Shown: positions 1 to 11,622 of the stretch, piece by piece | Layout: every line of letters begins with the position of its first letter | Position numbering within the stretch: the first letter of the stretch is position 1 | Assembly: GCA_030272155.1 (NCBI GenBank) | Contig: CP126195.1 | Location: 1,054,001-1,118,000 of the forward strand | Length of the DNA stretch: 64,000 nt | From: Tetradesmus obliquus | Lineage: Eukaryota; Chlorophyta; Chlorophyceae; Sphaeropleales; Scenedesmaceae | Reading direction: 5' to 3' | Notes under the pieces: generated by a model | Databases searched by the model: none | Told to the model about the DNA's origin: nothing | What the model saw: only the letters and a program-made list of their open reading frames with translations | Made by a program: the position numbers and the translations under genes

Positions 1-217
1 GACTACTTCGCAGCACACATCCCAGGTACAGCTTCGTCATATTTAAATATACTGTGATGCATCGATTGCTCCAACCTGGTGTCGCTTGTGAATGGTTAGA
101 AACTAACCTTACCCAACATCTGCAGAACCGCATTGAGGAGCCCTCGTCTGAACCCTGAATAATCTCAACCCTAAACCTCGGCGCTGGGCTAAACCCTCAA
201 CTCAAACCCTGCTGCAG
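1..217 (+). other. Intron of the helicase gene with telomere-like CCCTAAA words
   Basis: No exon is visible before the acceptor at 211-217. The stretch 150-210 contains several variants of AACCCTAAACC, reading like a decayed plant-type telomere repeat inside an intron. Confidence 0.5.
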
Positions 218-2309
218 GCACTGTGGGCTGCCTGCACATCCCCGGGCGCACCTACACAGTGGAGCAGTTCTACCTGGAGGACCTCATTGAGGCTCGCCTG
301 CGCACAGCACTGACAGCAAAGGCGGCAGCAGCAGCAGCAGCAGCAGCGGCACAGGACTCCGGCCAGCGGGACGCGCAATCTCCGCTGTACATAGACGCTT
401 ACAGCAGCAACTACGACGCCAGCAGCTTTGCGGCTTACCTCAGAAGCTGCAGCAGCAGCGGAGGCGTGCTGGGTGCGTCTGCTGCTGCTGGCCGCGTGGC
501 AGCAGGGCAGGGGGAGGCCATGCCGCTTTCGGCGAGGGTGGCTGTGGGCCGTCATGATGTAAAAAACGCCAGGGCTGAGCCGACTCTAAGGGACTATGAC
601 ATCCACCTGAAAGGCTACGTGGTGGGTTTGCTTGTTGTGTTATTTTGTGTCATGTCATGTTATGTTATGTTATGTTATGTTATGTTATGTTATGGTCTGG
701 TGAGGTCTGGTGTGCGGCTGCTGCGTGGCGCTCTGCCACAGAGGCAAGCCACAAGCTTCAGCTGCCAGACGTTGCCCCTGTCCATCATATCAACATATCA
801 AAAACGATTCGATCACGCAGCATTGTAGTACCACAGGCCTGCCACAGTTGAACAGCTGCAGCGCTGGGCCGCAGTGCGGCGCCACGCAATGCCGCAAAGC
901 TCAGCTACAGCTGTCATGCTGCAACATCACAACAAGACACAATACGCTAGTACCTTGTCCTATTATTCTCATCACCTCCCCCTGTTGTGATGGATGGCCA
1001 GCCTGCTGAGGATGAGCACCTGAAGCAGCACTACAGCCCAGCCACAGTGGCCGAGGTGACGAGCTGGGCCGGCTGCATTGTCAATGGTGCTGGGCCTTTG
1101 AAAAAGTCAAAACTCTTCTGCAGTCGCCAAGCTGCAACATCAAAGCACCTCAAACTGATGACAACTGACACTTGCCTGCACTTGTTTTCCTTTTGTGCTG
1201 CATGGCTCTGCCTGGCTAGCCTGCTGAGGATGAGCACCTCAAGGAGAACTACAGCCCGGCAACAGTGGCCGAGGTGTATCGCTGGGCCGGCTGCATTGTC
1301 AAGCCGCGCAACAACGAGGCGCTGCGATGGCAGCACTCGGCAGCAGCGGCAGCAGCCATCCAGTTCATCTGCAGGCACGAGACCGACCCAGGTGCGGCGC
1401 TGTGTGGCTGTATGTGGGGGCCTCAGGATGAATTGGGGCCCTACCTTTGCTTGCGTCAGGCACTGCGTGCACTGTGAATGGATCGGTTGCGGTGCCTCAG
1501 GCCAGATCTGCTGCCTGACCCAGGTGCGGCAGCAAGCGGCTGTGTTTGCATGGGATCAGAGTGCCGCATGTCTTGTGCTACTGCGATGGCAGCACGCGGA
1601 GGCAGCAGTTGCGGCCATCCAGTTCATCTGCAGGCATGAGCCTGACCCAGGTGCGGCTGTGTGTGGCTGTATGTGTAGGGCATCGAAGCAGGCCCAAATA
1701 AACCCTACCTTTGCTTGCATAGGGCGCAGCGTGCAATATTACATTGCAGGCCCAGTTTTGGTAGAGCGTGTTTGAACTGTGAATGTCCATTGCAGCAGGC
1801 ACAATCTGTGCTTGCGTACAGCGCAGCTTGCATTAGTACTCCCAACATGCTGTGCCGCAGACCTGGTCTGCGCGTCTGCGCCCCGACCCAGGGGTGTCAG
1901 TGCGTGGCTGTAGTTGCATGTAAGCAGAGTGCAGCACGGCCACTCATAATCATCATGCTCATGTTTTAGCAGAGCGGCCACTGTTAGTGTAAGGGCAGCG
2001 TCGCTGCAGCATACGCTAGCTGCCTCTGCTAGATCAGTTATCGACACATGGCCCTGCAGCTGGTGCTGCCGCACGCTGTTTGGCCAAGTGAGTGTGGATA
2101 CAAACGTACTTTGCTGGCCACTTCTGACTTGCTGTGACGTGTCTGCTGTGACTGCATGCTACCTGGCACATGCCATCATCAGCATGCTGCTGCTGCTGCC
2201 GGTTCTGCTTCTGTGGCCGCTACTGCTGCTGCCGCTGCTGCTGCTGCTGCCGCAGGCTCTGTGCTGGTGTTCCTGCCCAACTGGCAGGCCATCGCTGACG
2301 TGTACGAGG

Positions 2310-2376
<67 letters not shown>

Positions 2377-5300
2377 GCAGGCTCCGTGCTGGTGTTCCTG
2401 CCCAACTGGCAGGCCATCGCTGACGTGTATGAGGCGCTGCTGCGCGATGATGGGCTGGCTGCCGGGCTGCAGCTGTTTGTGCTGCACAGCCTGCTGCCCA
2501 TGGCGGAGCAGCAGGAGGCCTTTGCACACGCACAGCCAGGTGGGCCACAGGTCTCTGTTTACTTTGATCACTACGTCAGGCATGGGTGATGGTGCTTTCT
2601 GCACAGCCTTGGCTTCTTGTCAACCGAGCCTCCAGTTTCCCCTTATATTCATCTTCTTTGTGCATCAAATGGCTGCAGGCTTCCGCAAGGTCATCCTGGC
2701 CACCAACATTGATAACATCAAATGTGTATGGCTCATCGTACACCTGCTGCCTTTGTTTTGCACGCTGCGCTGTTCACAACTGCAGGCTTCCGCAAGGTGA
2801 TCCTGGCCACCAACATCGCTGAGAGCAGCATCACCTTTGATGACGTGGCGGCGGTGGTGGACAGCTGCAGGGTCAACCTGGCCGACTTTGACGCAGCCAA
2901 CAACCTGCCCACACTCGGGCCGCAGGTGCGGCGCATTTGTTGCTTTTGTAGTGTTCAGTATGTGACACAAAACATACTCAGCCCCTTGCTGTCCGCTGAA
3001 CAATTATGCTGTTTCACTGCCGCCTGCCAATACTACATCTCATCTGAAATCGACTGACATGCAGTTGACTTCTCAAGTATGGCAGACTGTGGCAGGCATG
3101 TGTTTCCAAGCCAATTTCCGCAGCGTGGCACAGCAGCAAAATGCTATGTGGACACACACAACAACACAGCAGGCTCAGGCATACCGCGACCCACCTCCGC
3201 CCGCTCAATACAACCCTGTATGGTTCCTTATTTGTCATCTGCTGCAGTGGGCGTCCCAGGCCAGCCTGTGGCACACACACTCACACTAACACGGACGAAC
3301 AAGCAACACAGCACACATGCAGCTGCCCAGCACCACCTGCTGATAGAGTCCTTTGCCACTGCTCTGTCTCTGCCTGCCAACATTCTTCTTTGCATCCAGT
3401 GGGCGTCTCAAGCCAGCCTGTGGCAGCGCCGCGGCAGGGCAGGCCGCGTGCGCCCCGGCATGGCACCCACCTCATCCCCCGCAGCATGGCACCGAGTCTT
3501 GTACACACAATGTCGCACAACATGCGATCAATAATCCGGCCCTGCCGGCTGACTGAGCGGTTTGCCCTGAACTGCTGCCTGTACCTTACTGTGGCAACAT
3601 GCAGTGGGCATCCCAGGCCAGCCTGTGGCAGCGCCGCGGGCGTGCTGGCCGCGTGCGCCCCGGCATGGCCATCCACCTCATCCCCCGTAGCATGGCGGAG
3701 CAGCACCTTGAGCCCTACGACCCCCCGGAGCTACAGCGCATGCCGCTAGGCAGCGTGTGCCTGCTGGTCAAGTCGCTAGGGTTTGACGATATCAAGGGTT
3801 TCCTGGCGGGAGTGCCGGATCCGCCTGCGGCTGCTGCTGTGGCGGCGGCTGTGGGGGACCTGCAGGCGCTGTGGGCGCTGGATGAGCAGCAGGGGCTGAC
3901 GCCGCTTGGGCGGCTGCTGGCGCTGCTGCCAGGTGGGTTTAGGGATTCAGGTTTTAGATGTCAGGGTTGGTGTTTTAGGGTGCCCTAGTTGCAGATCTGC
4001 AGGCGCTGTGCGCGCTGGATGAGAACCAGAGGCTGACACCACTCGGGCGGCTGCTGGCACTGCTACCAGGTGGGTGAAATGTGTTTGAAAGGTCCAAGTT
4101 TTGAAAGTCGGGGTTCAGGGTTCAGGTGCTCAGGTGTGCTGATCTGCAGGCGCTGTGCGCGCTAAATGAGCTGCTGCTTGGGGTGCTGGACCTTGTGCTC
4201 ACACTGGCAGCAGCAAACTCAACAAACAACAAACCTACTGCTGCTGCTGCTGCTGCTGCTGCAGGTGATCTCCGGCTGACGCGCATGGTCATCTTTGGAG
4301 CGCTGTTGGGAGTGCTGGACCAGGTGCTGACCCTGGCAGCAGCAGAGACAGCAGGAGACGTGCTGCGGCTGCCTAACGAGGCAATGGTGGCAGATCACGA
4401 GGCCCGCAAAGGCGGCAACAGCAGCAGCAGCAGCAGCGCAGGGGGAGATGGTGGCAAGCAGTGGATTAGGAGTGCACGGGACCTGCAGTGGGAGCGGCGT
4501 GCGGAGCTGGCGGCTGGCAGCAGCAGCGACCATGCAGCGGTGCTGGCGGCTTTCAAGGTGGGTGCCAGGAGGGCTGCGGGCGCAGTGACTGTACTGCTGC
4601 AAATAGCGTGCTGCATGCCTCGTAGTATTCAGACGGTGCTGGCGGCCGGCAGGAGTTCACGAGGAGTTTTGCACGAGTTCTGCAGGAGTTCACGAGGAGT
4701 TTTGCAGGAGTTCACGAGGAGTTCTGCAGGAGTTCATGAGGATCGACATAGATGCGGGAGGTGTGAAGGCGCATGGGGTATCCTCATCGTCACACACACA
4801 CCCTCCCTTCACTTACGCGGGTGGCGAGTTTGAACACACCACGCGTAGCTCATTCATTCATTAGATTCGGTTTCAAACTTCACACAAGCGGGCGGATGTG
4901 GCAGTCCGAGCTCGCTGCTTGGTGATACACATCCTGTATCAAATCATAAGATGATTTGCATGGTAAATTGCCTGACTGCAGGAGTTCACGAGGATTGACA
5001 CCGCCCCCATCATGTCATATCAAAAGCACAGGCGGATGTGGCAGTCCATGCTGAGTGACAGGACGCTGGCTGAAGTGCGGCGCGAGCGGCTCAACTACAC
5101 GCAGCTGCTGTACAGGTGCGCGGTCTGGTTGGCTTCAACTGCAGCTCAACTTCAGCTCGACAAAAGCAGGTAGCTAAACTACAGAGAGGTGGACTTAGCC
5201 AGCTGAGCTACACACACTCGGCTGAGCTACACACACTCGGCTGAGCTACACACACTCGGCTCAGCTACACACACTCGGCTAAGCTACACACACTCGGCTG

Positions 5301-7576
5301 AGCTACACACAGCCAACTGAGCTACACACACTCGGCTGAGCTACACACACTCGGCTGAGCTACACACACTCGGCTAAGCTACACACACTCGGCTGAGCTA
5401 TACACACTCGGCTGAGCTACACACACGCAGCTCAGCTACACACACTCGGCTAAGCTACACACACGCAGCTGAGCTACACACACGTAGCTGAGCTGATTGC
5501 ACACAGCTGTTGTGCTAATGACCACAGCGGCACGCAGCTGCTGTACAGTTCAGCGTAGCCACGCACAGCTGCTACACAGGTAGCCTCATGTATACACATG
5601 GCCAGCTGAACCACATGCAGCAAGCTTGACTAAATGCAGAAGGCTACTTTTCAGGCAGGTAGCCGTACAGGTGAGCTCAGGCTGCACTGCATCAGCAGCG
5701 CCACTGCCCGCAGCTGCTGTACAGGTGGTTGCCATTACGCAGACATATCAGGGCCCACCTTTGAACCCAACATGCTGCCGCTGCTGCTGCTGCTGCTGCT
5801 GCTGCCGCCACTGCTGCTAAACTGACCTCAGGGCTGGCTTCCTGCAGCTGGCACCAGGCAGTGCCTGGGACAGCAGCAGCAGCAGCCCTCAGCCCTGGTG
5901 GGCTGGCGGCAGCAGCAGCAGCAGCGGGCAGCAGCAGCAGCAGAGCTATGACGCGCTGTTTGATGCAGATGTAGATGAGCTGCTTGGCCTTGCTGATCCG
6001 CAGCAGCAGCAGCAGCAGCAGCAGCAGATGCCTACTGCAATGGACTGGGCTCTTGGAGAGTATGCGGATGCCGCACAGGGTCTGCACACTTTTGCAACCT
6101 TGGACGATGATGATCTGAGCGGCGGCGGCAGCAGCAGCCTTAACCTTGGCAGCAGCAGCAAGATTGCAGCATCTGGTGCACGTGCTGCTGCTGGTGCATC
6201 CAGGGAGCTGGGGGCGCGGGACTTGAGGCAGCTGATCCGGCAGTACAGCTGGAATGCAGACAAGCCGGAGATGCTGCAGGTGGGCTGTCAACAGAGACGG
6301 CGGATTACTAGGGGCAGCATTACACTGAGGCGGCAGCACAGCTGGGTTATGTTCTGATGTGCAATCAGCGTGCTCGATCAGTTCAGTCCCTATGAGCCTG
6401 TCGTAAGCTCCTGTCTTGCCTTCCAGCTCCTGCGTAGATTGAATCAGGTTGATCTAACAGGTTTTCCTCCACGACTTGTTTTTTGCACGACACCGTGTGC
6501 ATGCTGCAGGCTGCACTAGCTGCCGGGCTGTACCCCAACATTGCATACGTCAAGCCCTCATCAAAGCAAGAGAAAGCAGCAACAAAGGCAGCAGCAGCAA
6601 GTGCGCAAGGCTCCAGGGACTTAAAGGCATCAGAAAAGGCCCTCCACCCACGCAGCCTGAGCTGGACAAGTCCACAGGATGGAAGTGTCTTTCCACACCC
6701 CGGTTCAGTGCTGGGCCAGGCACCACCACAGCACCGGTGAGGGCTGAGGTTTTGTTGTGCTGTGTTAGGGTTCTGGGGTTTCAGGGTGCAGGGTTTGACA
6801 TACAACACAGGATGGAAGCGTCTTTCCACACCCTGGGTCAGTGCTGGGGCAGGCAGGCACGACCACAGCACTGGTGAGGGTTGAGGTTGTGTTTTGCTTA
6901 TTAGGGTTCTGGGGTGTCAGGGTGCAGGGTTTGACATACAACTCAGGATGGAAGTGTCTTCCCACACCCCAGGTCAGTGCTGGGGCAGGCGCCACCACAG
7001 CACCGGTGAGGGTTGAGGTTGTGTTTTGCTTATTAGGGTTATAGGATTTAGGGTGCAGGGTCTGTTATGACCCTCGAAACGGCAATGTATCCTCCTGCTG
7101 TGGTTCAGTGCTGGGGCAGGTGCCGCCAAATCACGGCTGAGTGGCGTGAAGATACGGACAATGTAAGCCAGCAGCTGGCACCAGCAATTGCTCACGTTAC
7201 ACATGTTGCACATGTGCACTGTACAGTGCTGCTGGCAGGTGCCGCTGTGCAGCTGGCATGCGTGGACCAGAGCCAATACAGCTGGCTGCTGAGCTGCAGG
7301 TGTGAACCGGCACTGTGTTGTGAGGCTGGCGTACACCAGATACATTCTTTGATGAGAGAGGATAGTTACAAGTGGGTCCTGGCACCATCGAGGCACAACA
7401 AGTTGAACACATGGTCTGAGACCAGAAAAGGAGAGTGAGCACCGTAGAACACAATGCACACCCTTGAACGCCACACTGCTTTTTATGTCGCATCAACAAG
7501 ATATTGCTGGTGGAGTCTGACAGCGCATGTTGTACATAGTTATATGCAGCCAGTCATGAACAGCTCTCACTACCTG

Positions 7577-7615
<39 letters not shown>

Positions 7616-9017
7616 AGGTGGGCGGCGTACGGCAGCAAGCGACTGAGCACCGCCAACCAGATGCTGTTCCTGAGCAGCATCAGCCCGGTGCCCGACCTGG
7701 CCCTGCTGCTGTTCGCAACAGACCTGGAGCACACACCACTGCCAGATGCGGCAGCAGCAGCGGCAGCAGCGGCAGCAGGTGGCGGCAGCAGAAGTGCCAG
7801 CGATGCTGCAGCAGAGGCTGTGGTGGGTGCAGCAGGAGCAGCGGCAGAGCAAGAGGGCAGCAGCTCTGCTGCTGATGACAATGCTGCTGCTGATGCAGAT
7901 GGGCGGGAGGAGGAGGAGCAGGAGCAGCAGCCGCATGGCCAGGATATAAATGACATATGGTTTAGAGTTGCAAATGCAACAGCTGAGATTGCAGCTTCCA
8001 TCAACGCAGAGCTTAATCACACTCAGCCCAAGCCTGCAGAGGCGGTGCTGCTGGGCGGCTATGCAAGGTACAAGATGCAGCAGCCTGCTGACCTGGCGGC
8101 GCTGCTGCAGCTGCGGGAGCACATGCAGCTGCTGCTGCAGATGAAGGTGGGTGGGTGGGTGGGTTTGCTGCTGCAGATGAAGGTGGGTGGGTGGGTGGGT
8201 GGGTTTGCTGCTGCAGACGAAGGTGGGTGGGTGGGTGGGTTTGCTGCTGCCGATGAAGGTGGGTGGGTGGGTGGTTTGCTGCTGCAGACGAAGGTGGGTG
8301 GTTGGGTGGTTTGCTGCTGCAGACGAAGGTGGGTGGGTGGGTGGGTTTGTTGCTGCAGATGAAGGTGGGTAGGTAGGTGGGTTTGTTGCTGCAGATGAAG
8401 GTGCGGTGGTTGGGTGGGTTTGCTGCCGCAGACGAAGGTGCGGTGTGCAGACTCACATGCTGCACTGTAGTAGGCCGCCTGCACTGCTGTCGGCATGTGT
8501 GCCTGTTGAAATGCTTCACAGCTTGCCCCGCTATCTGTGAAAGGTTTTGCAGCCAGCAAGGACTTCGGCCGCTGCTGGGGCAGCTCATGGAGGCCCTTTT
8601 AAAAACAATACGTACCATGATACCTTGGTTGGTGCATTGACATGTGCCTGCTGCATCTCTCATTTCACTGCTCTGCCCTGCAGGTCGCAGGGCTGTCTTC
8701 GCAAGCTTTCGCAGCCCGCAAGGATTTCAGCGGCCTGCTGGGGCAGCACATTGACTCATCAACATGTAAAAGGACTTATTCAAACACTAAACATGTGCCT
8801 GCTGCACTTCTTGCACCCCCTGCAGGTTGCCGGGCTGTCTGTGGAGGCTTTTGCAGCCAGCAAGGACTTCAGCGGGCTGCTGGGGCAGCTGATGCTTGCA
8901 GAAGCAGCACCCTCAGACAGCACGCTGGCCTGGCTGCAGCAGCAGTACTGGGCGCAGTGCGCGGCTCGCAAGGAGAAGGAAGAGAAAAAGGCGGCAGCTC
9001 GCGCTGATGGCAGCTAG
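218..9017 (+). CDS. DExH-box RNA helicase, 3' part (DHX29/DHX36-like)
   Basis: ATP-dependent RNA helicase of the DEAH/RHA group; motifs I to III must lie left of the window. Exons: 218-621, 1220-1391, 2381-2539, 2786-2925, 3605-3932, 4265-4557, 4982-5115, 5832-6279, 6510-6736, 7618-8146, 8826-9017. They join in one frame and give 1007 residues plus a TAG stop. In order I see HIPGRTYTVEQFYLEDLIE (end of RecA1), motif IV VLVFLPNWQAI, motif V ILATNIAESSITFDDV, motif VI QRRGRAGRVRPG, a winged-helix/ratchet region (LTPLGRLLALLP, MVIFGALLGVLD), then an OB-fold-like part (LAAGLYPNIAYVK). Poly-Ser, Gln and Ala insertions occur at about 5860-6180 and 7745-7930. A basic, charged tail ends the protein. 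Nearly every intron holds partial copies of a flanking exon. The helicase assignment is firm; the DHX29 versus DHX36 subfamily is not. Confidence 0.9.
651..694. repeat. (TGTTA)n microsatellite
   Basis: About eight units of the pentanucleotide TATGT lie in the helicase intron just after the donor at 622. Confidence 0.9.
987..1660 (+). repeat. Three copies of helicase exon 1220-1391 or its parts
   Basis: The true exon is 1220-1391. Its start (PAEDEHLK, SPATVAEV, WAGCIV) recurs at about 1003-1085, and its end (AAIQFICRHE plus the donor GTGCGGC) recurs at about 1580-1660. The outer copies lie in introns and are diverged. Confidence 0.85.
2257..2440 (+). repeat. Duplicated 5' edge of helicase exon 2381 around a (CTG)n tract
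   Basis: The acceptor plus the first bases coding GSVLVFLPNWQAIADVYEAL occur at 2255-2312 and again at 2376-2440. A run of about 22 CTG triplets (2310-2374) separates them and supplies the acceptor of the second copy. Confidence 0.9.
3245..3670 (+). repeat. Three copies of the motif VI exon start
   Basis: The acceptor and WASQASLW coding segment occurs at 3249-3275, 3399-3495 and 3605 onward. The second copy extends through QRRGRAGRVRPGMA before diverging; the third is the real exon. Confidence 0.9.
3855..4350 (+). repeat. Copies of the ratchet exon end and next exon start
   Basis: The segment coding DLQALWALDEQQGLTPLGRL with its GTGGGT donor (3857-3938) recurs at 3992-4077 and partly at 4138-4166. 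The LLGVLDxVLTLAAA segment occurs at 4172-4213 and in the true exon at 4300-4346. Confidence 0.85.
4652..4745 (+). repeat. Short tandem copies of the EFTR exon start
   Basis: About four units of the type GCAGGAGTTCACGAGGAG precede the true exon start GAGTTCACGAGGATTGAC at 4982. Each keeps a GCAG acceptor-like end. Confidence 0.85.
5203..5490. repeat. 19-bp minisatellite, about 15 units
   Basis: Units of the form CTACACACACTCGGCTGAG, with variants carrying AAGC, CAGC or GCAG, are tandem in the helicase intron 5116-5831. Unlike most repeats here it is not a copy of a neighbouring exon. Confidence 0.95.
6660..7110 (+). repeat. Tandem copies of the helicase exon ending at 6736, with splice sites
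   Basis: The segment starting GATGGAAGTGTCTT and ending CAGCACCG before GTGAGGG occurs in the real exon (6676-6736) and again at about 6809-6872 and 6945-7004, with a decayed fourth copy near 7070-7125. Copies two and three have an upstream ACAG or TCAG acceptor and a GTGAGGG donor, so they could be spliced as cassettes, although their frame would differ. Confidence 0.85.
8138..8425 (+). repeat. GT-rich tandem array made from an exon end and donor
   Basis: Seven or so units carry CTGCAGATGAAGGTGGGT followed by GGGTGGGTTTGCTG. The first ATGAAG is the real end of exon 7618-8146. Each later unit has an AG before and a GT after six bases, imitating a micro-exon. Confidence 0.9.
8530..8900 (+). 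repeat. Copies of the last helicase exon start
   Basis: The VAGLSxxAFAASKDFSGLLGQ coding segment with its acceptor occurs at about 8532-8590, 8684-8751 and in the true exon from 8826. Confidence 0.9.
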
Positions 9018-9650
9018 TACCGTTTGAATTGTGAATTAGCAGTGGAATGATCCTACAGTGACTCTGCCACAGCTATGCAGATTCTGCACCTGCATCATCG
9101 TTGACCATACATAGTTATGGGCTGCTGGCTTGCTGAAATGCAATGCGTAGGTTGCCCTGACATTGCAACTTTTTTACCAGGTGTCACAGCGGGAGCGAAA
9201 CTCTACTGCAAAAGTTGCAACACATAGGCCATATGCATGCGGCATGCGGGGCAGAGTGCAACTCAACTATCGGCTGAATATGAAGACCAATCGGTGTTTA
9301 GTCACTCGCCGTTTATGATGGCAGGATGGCGCCCACTGGTGCCAGCTGAATCATGCAGCAACCTGTGAATGTGTGTGGCGGTCCAATGACAAATCCAAAG
9401 CATCGGCACTGGTACCAAGCATAACAACACAAAACATAGATATAATCAGGACTAGCGCTACAAGCGCCAACTGTGCTAGCCGGCATCGCAACAGCCTGCC
9501 AACAAGATGCAGCAACTGCTGTGCGCATCTTCAGCATGAGCGATGCAGCTACATTCCAATGCTCGCAGCATTGAAAGGCGACACTCAGGGACCACTTGTG
9601 AGCCCAGCTGGTGGTCATCACTGTGCCGGCAGCACAGGCGCTGGTCAGCC
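9018..9650. other. Convergent intergenic region
   Basis: It lies between the helicase stop (9017) and the septin-like stop (9651). No coding segment or structured RNA is recognisable; it should hold both 3' UTRs. Confidence 0.6.
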
Positions 9651-10647
9651 TTACACGAGCAGGTCTGTAACCCGGCGTGGTGCTGCAGCCTTGGATGCCC
9701 CTGCGAGCTCAGGCAGCCGTGCCTGCAACTCCTTAGAGGTGCTGCCTAGGTAACGAGAGATGATGCCGAGGCGGCCCACACGTGTAAAGTACGTCGTAAC
9801 TGCCTTCCACAGCTCATCCAGCAGCTTTTGCTCGCGCTCAAAAGCCGCCACATAGTACTCCTTGTCTCCCCAAGCCACCTCTGCGTCAAATTCTGCTGAC
9901 TTCAGCTTAGCTTGCAGCGCCCATGGTTTTCTTTTCTCTGCCTCCAGCTCCCGGCGCACTGCCAACCACTCAACACGCAGCTCAGTAGCCATCTGCCGCT
10001 CCTGCTGCAGCTGCTTTGCCCCTTTTGCAAGAGCAGTGCAGCTGGGCATGACTGCCTGGGTGGCTGCAGCTGATGCTGCTGACACTAGCGCTGCAATGCT
10101 GCAGCCGCCAGCGCCCTCGTAGGCGCTGCAGAAGGCTGTGTAGCTGTCCCAGGCATGGTCCAGCAGGCCATACACCTGCACCATGCAGTTGCAGTGCAGA
10201 GTGTACAAGAGTGCACAGGGATGAGCGACAGAGCAAGCCATACACATGCACAAGCCAGTTGCAATACATTTTGTCCACAATTTTGCACCAGCAGTCGTCA
10301 GCGCGGCGTGCACCTGCTTCACCAGGCGTGACCCAAACAGATGAATACACAGACATGTCTGCAGCATATGCTGTGCGTATGCGCTGCTTGCAGAGTAATA
10401 CGCTTGAAGAGCAAGCTGGCGTGCTGCTGGTTGCATATACTGGACTCCCAGCTGCCAAATGCTCGGCTGCATGTCAAGATGAAGTTGATGCCGCATATTA
10501 AACCGCACCTCATCTCCTGTTAGCAGCTCCATCAGCTGCCCGAGGCCAGCATGGCCAGCGCTTGCAGCATCGCCTGGCGCTGCTGATGCAGGGCTGCGGG
10601 TGTGCAGCAGGAAGGGCAGCTCACTGCCAGATGATCTGTGCAGCAGG

Positions 10648-10682
<35 letters not shown>

Positions 10683-11582
10683 TAGCAGTCAGCAACACAT
10701 TGTTTGATTTGTCATCTAGACGTGAAACAGATGAGCTTCAGCCCCTGTACTTACCCTAAATCAGCAGCAGCAACATCAGCAGGGGCAGCAGCAACAGCCG
10801 ACGCTCTGGCAGCAGCAAAATGCATGCCTGGTTGCCCCTCCATTTGGTGACACACGCAACTCACGCTGCGCCTGAAGTGCCGGCGTACTTACCTGTAAGC
10901 CTTGATTGCTGTCAGGCCCGGCACATACTCTCCGGGCTGCTCCAGCATGTGCTGCACCAGCCTGACACAGTCTCTTGCCTCGCCAGCAGTCATGCTGTCT
11001 GCCTTGCCTATCACAGGCAGCAGCGCCACATGCTTTGCCAGCCCTGCCATCAGCACCAGGTCGAGTTTGAAGGGGCCGTGGGGTGGCAGGAAGTAGAGGC
11101 AGGCGGTGACGCTGTGGGCCAGCGAGCCGCACACCAGGGACCTGGGATGTAGACAGTGGCAGCATCCAAAGGCAGCAGTACCAGCTGTTTATGAGTCCAA
11201 ATTGCATGTGAATCAACGTTGCATAGAATGCTGTGGCCCGTTGCACTGCACAGCCTGGTGGAACAAGCATTTCTGAAGCGCAGGAAGCAGGCTTCTGGCA
11301 GTGCGATGGCCTGGGCATGCATGTTGCAGTACAAGCATGACAATGCAAGCTGCAAGCACTATGGCGTGAACAAGCAGCCATTGTAGCAGCATGTTATGGC
11401 ACACTTGCAAAGGGCATTGCGCTCACTTTGGCAGGCCCCTGCTGCCCTGCAGCTGGGTGAAGTCCTTCTGCTGCTGGCTGAAGATGAAGCTCAGCAGCGC
11501 CTCTAGGTAGCCTGCAGGGTCCAGAGTAGCGCCATACCCAGGGCAGTCCTGCAGCAGCAGCACCAGCAGCAGCGGCGGCGGC

Positions 11583-11622
<40 letters not shown>

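Noticed and set aside
150-217. Chromosome end (telomere) at the left edge
   Set aside because: The CCCTAAA words are few and degenerate and lie inside an intron of a gene that continues to the left.
202-555. Minus-strand frame opposite the first helicase exon
   Set aside because: It is the antisense shadow of CAG/GCA-rich coding sequence; the plus strand has the helicase motif.
2159-2604. Poly-Gln, poly-Ser and poly-Ala frames on the minus strand
   Set aside because: All come from the (CTG)n intron tract read in three frames.
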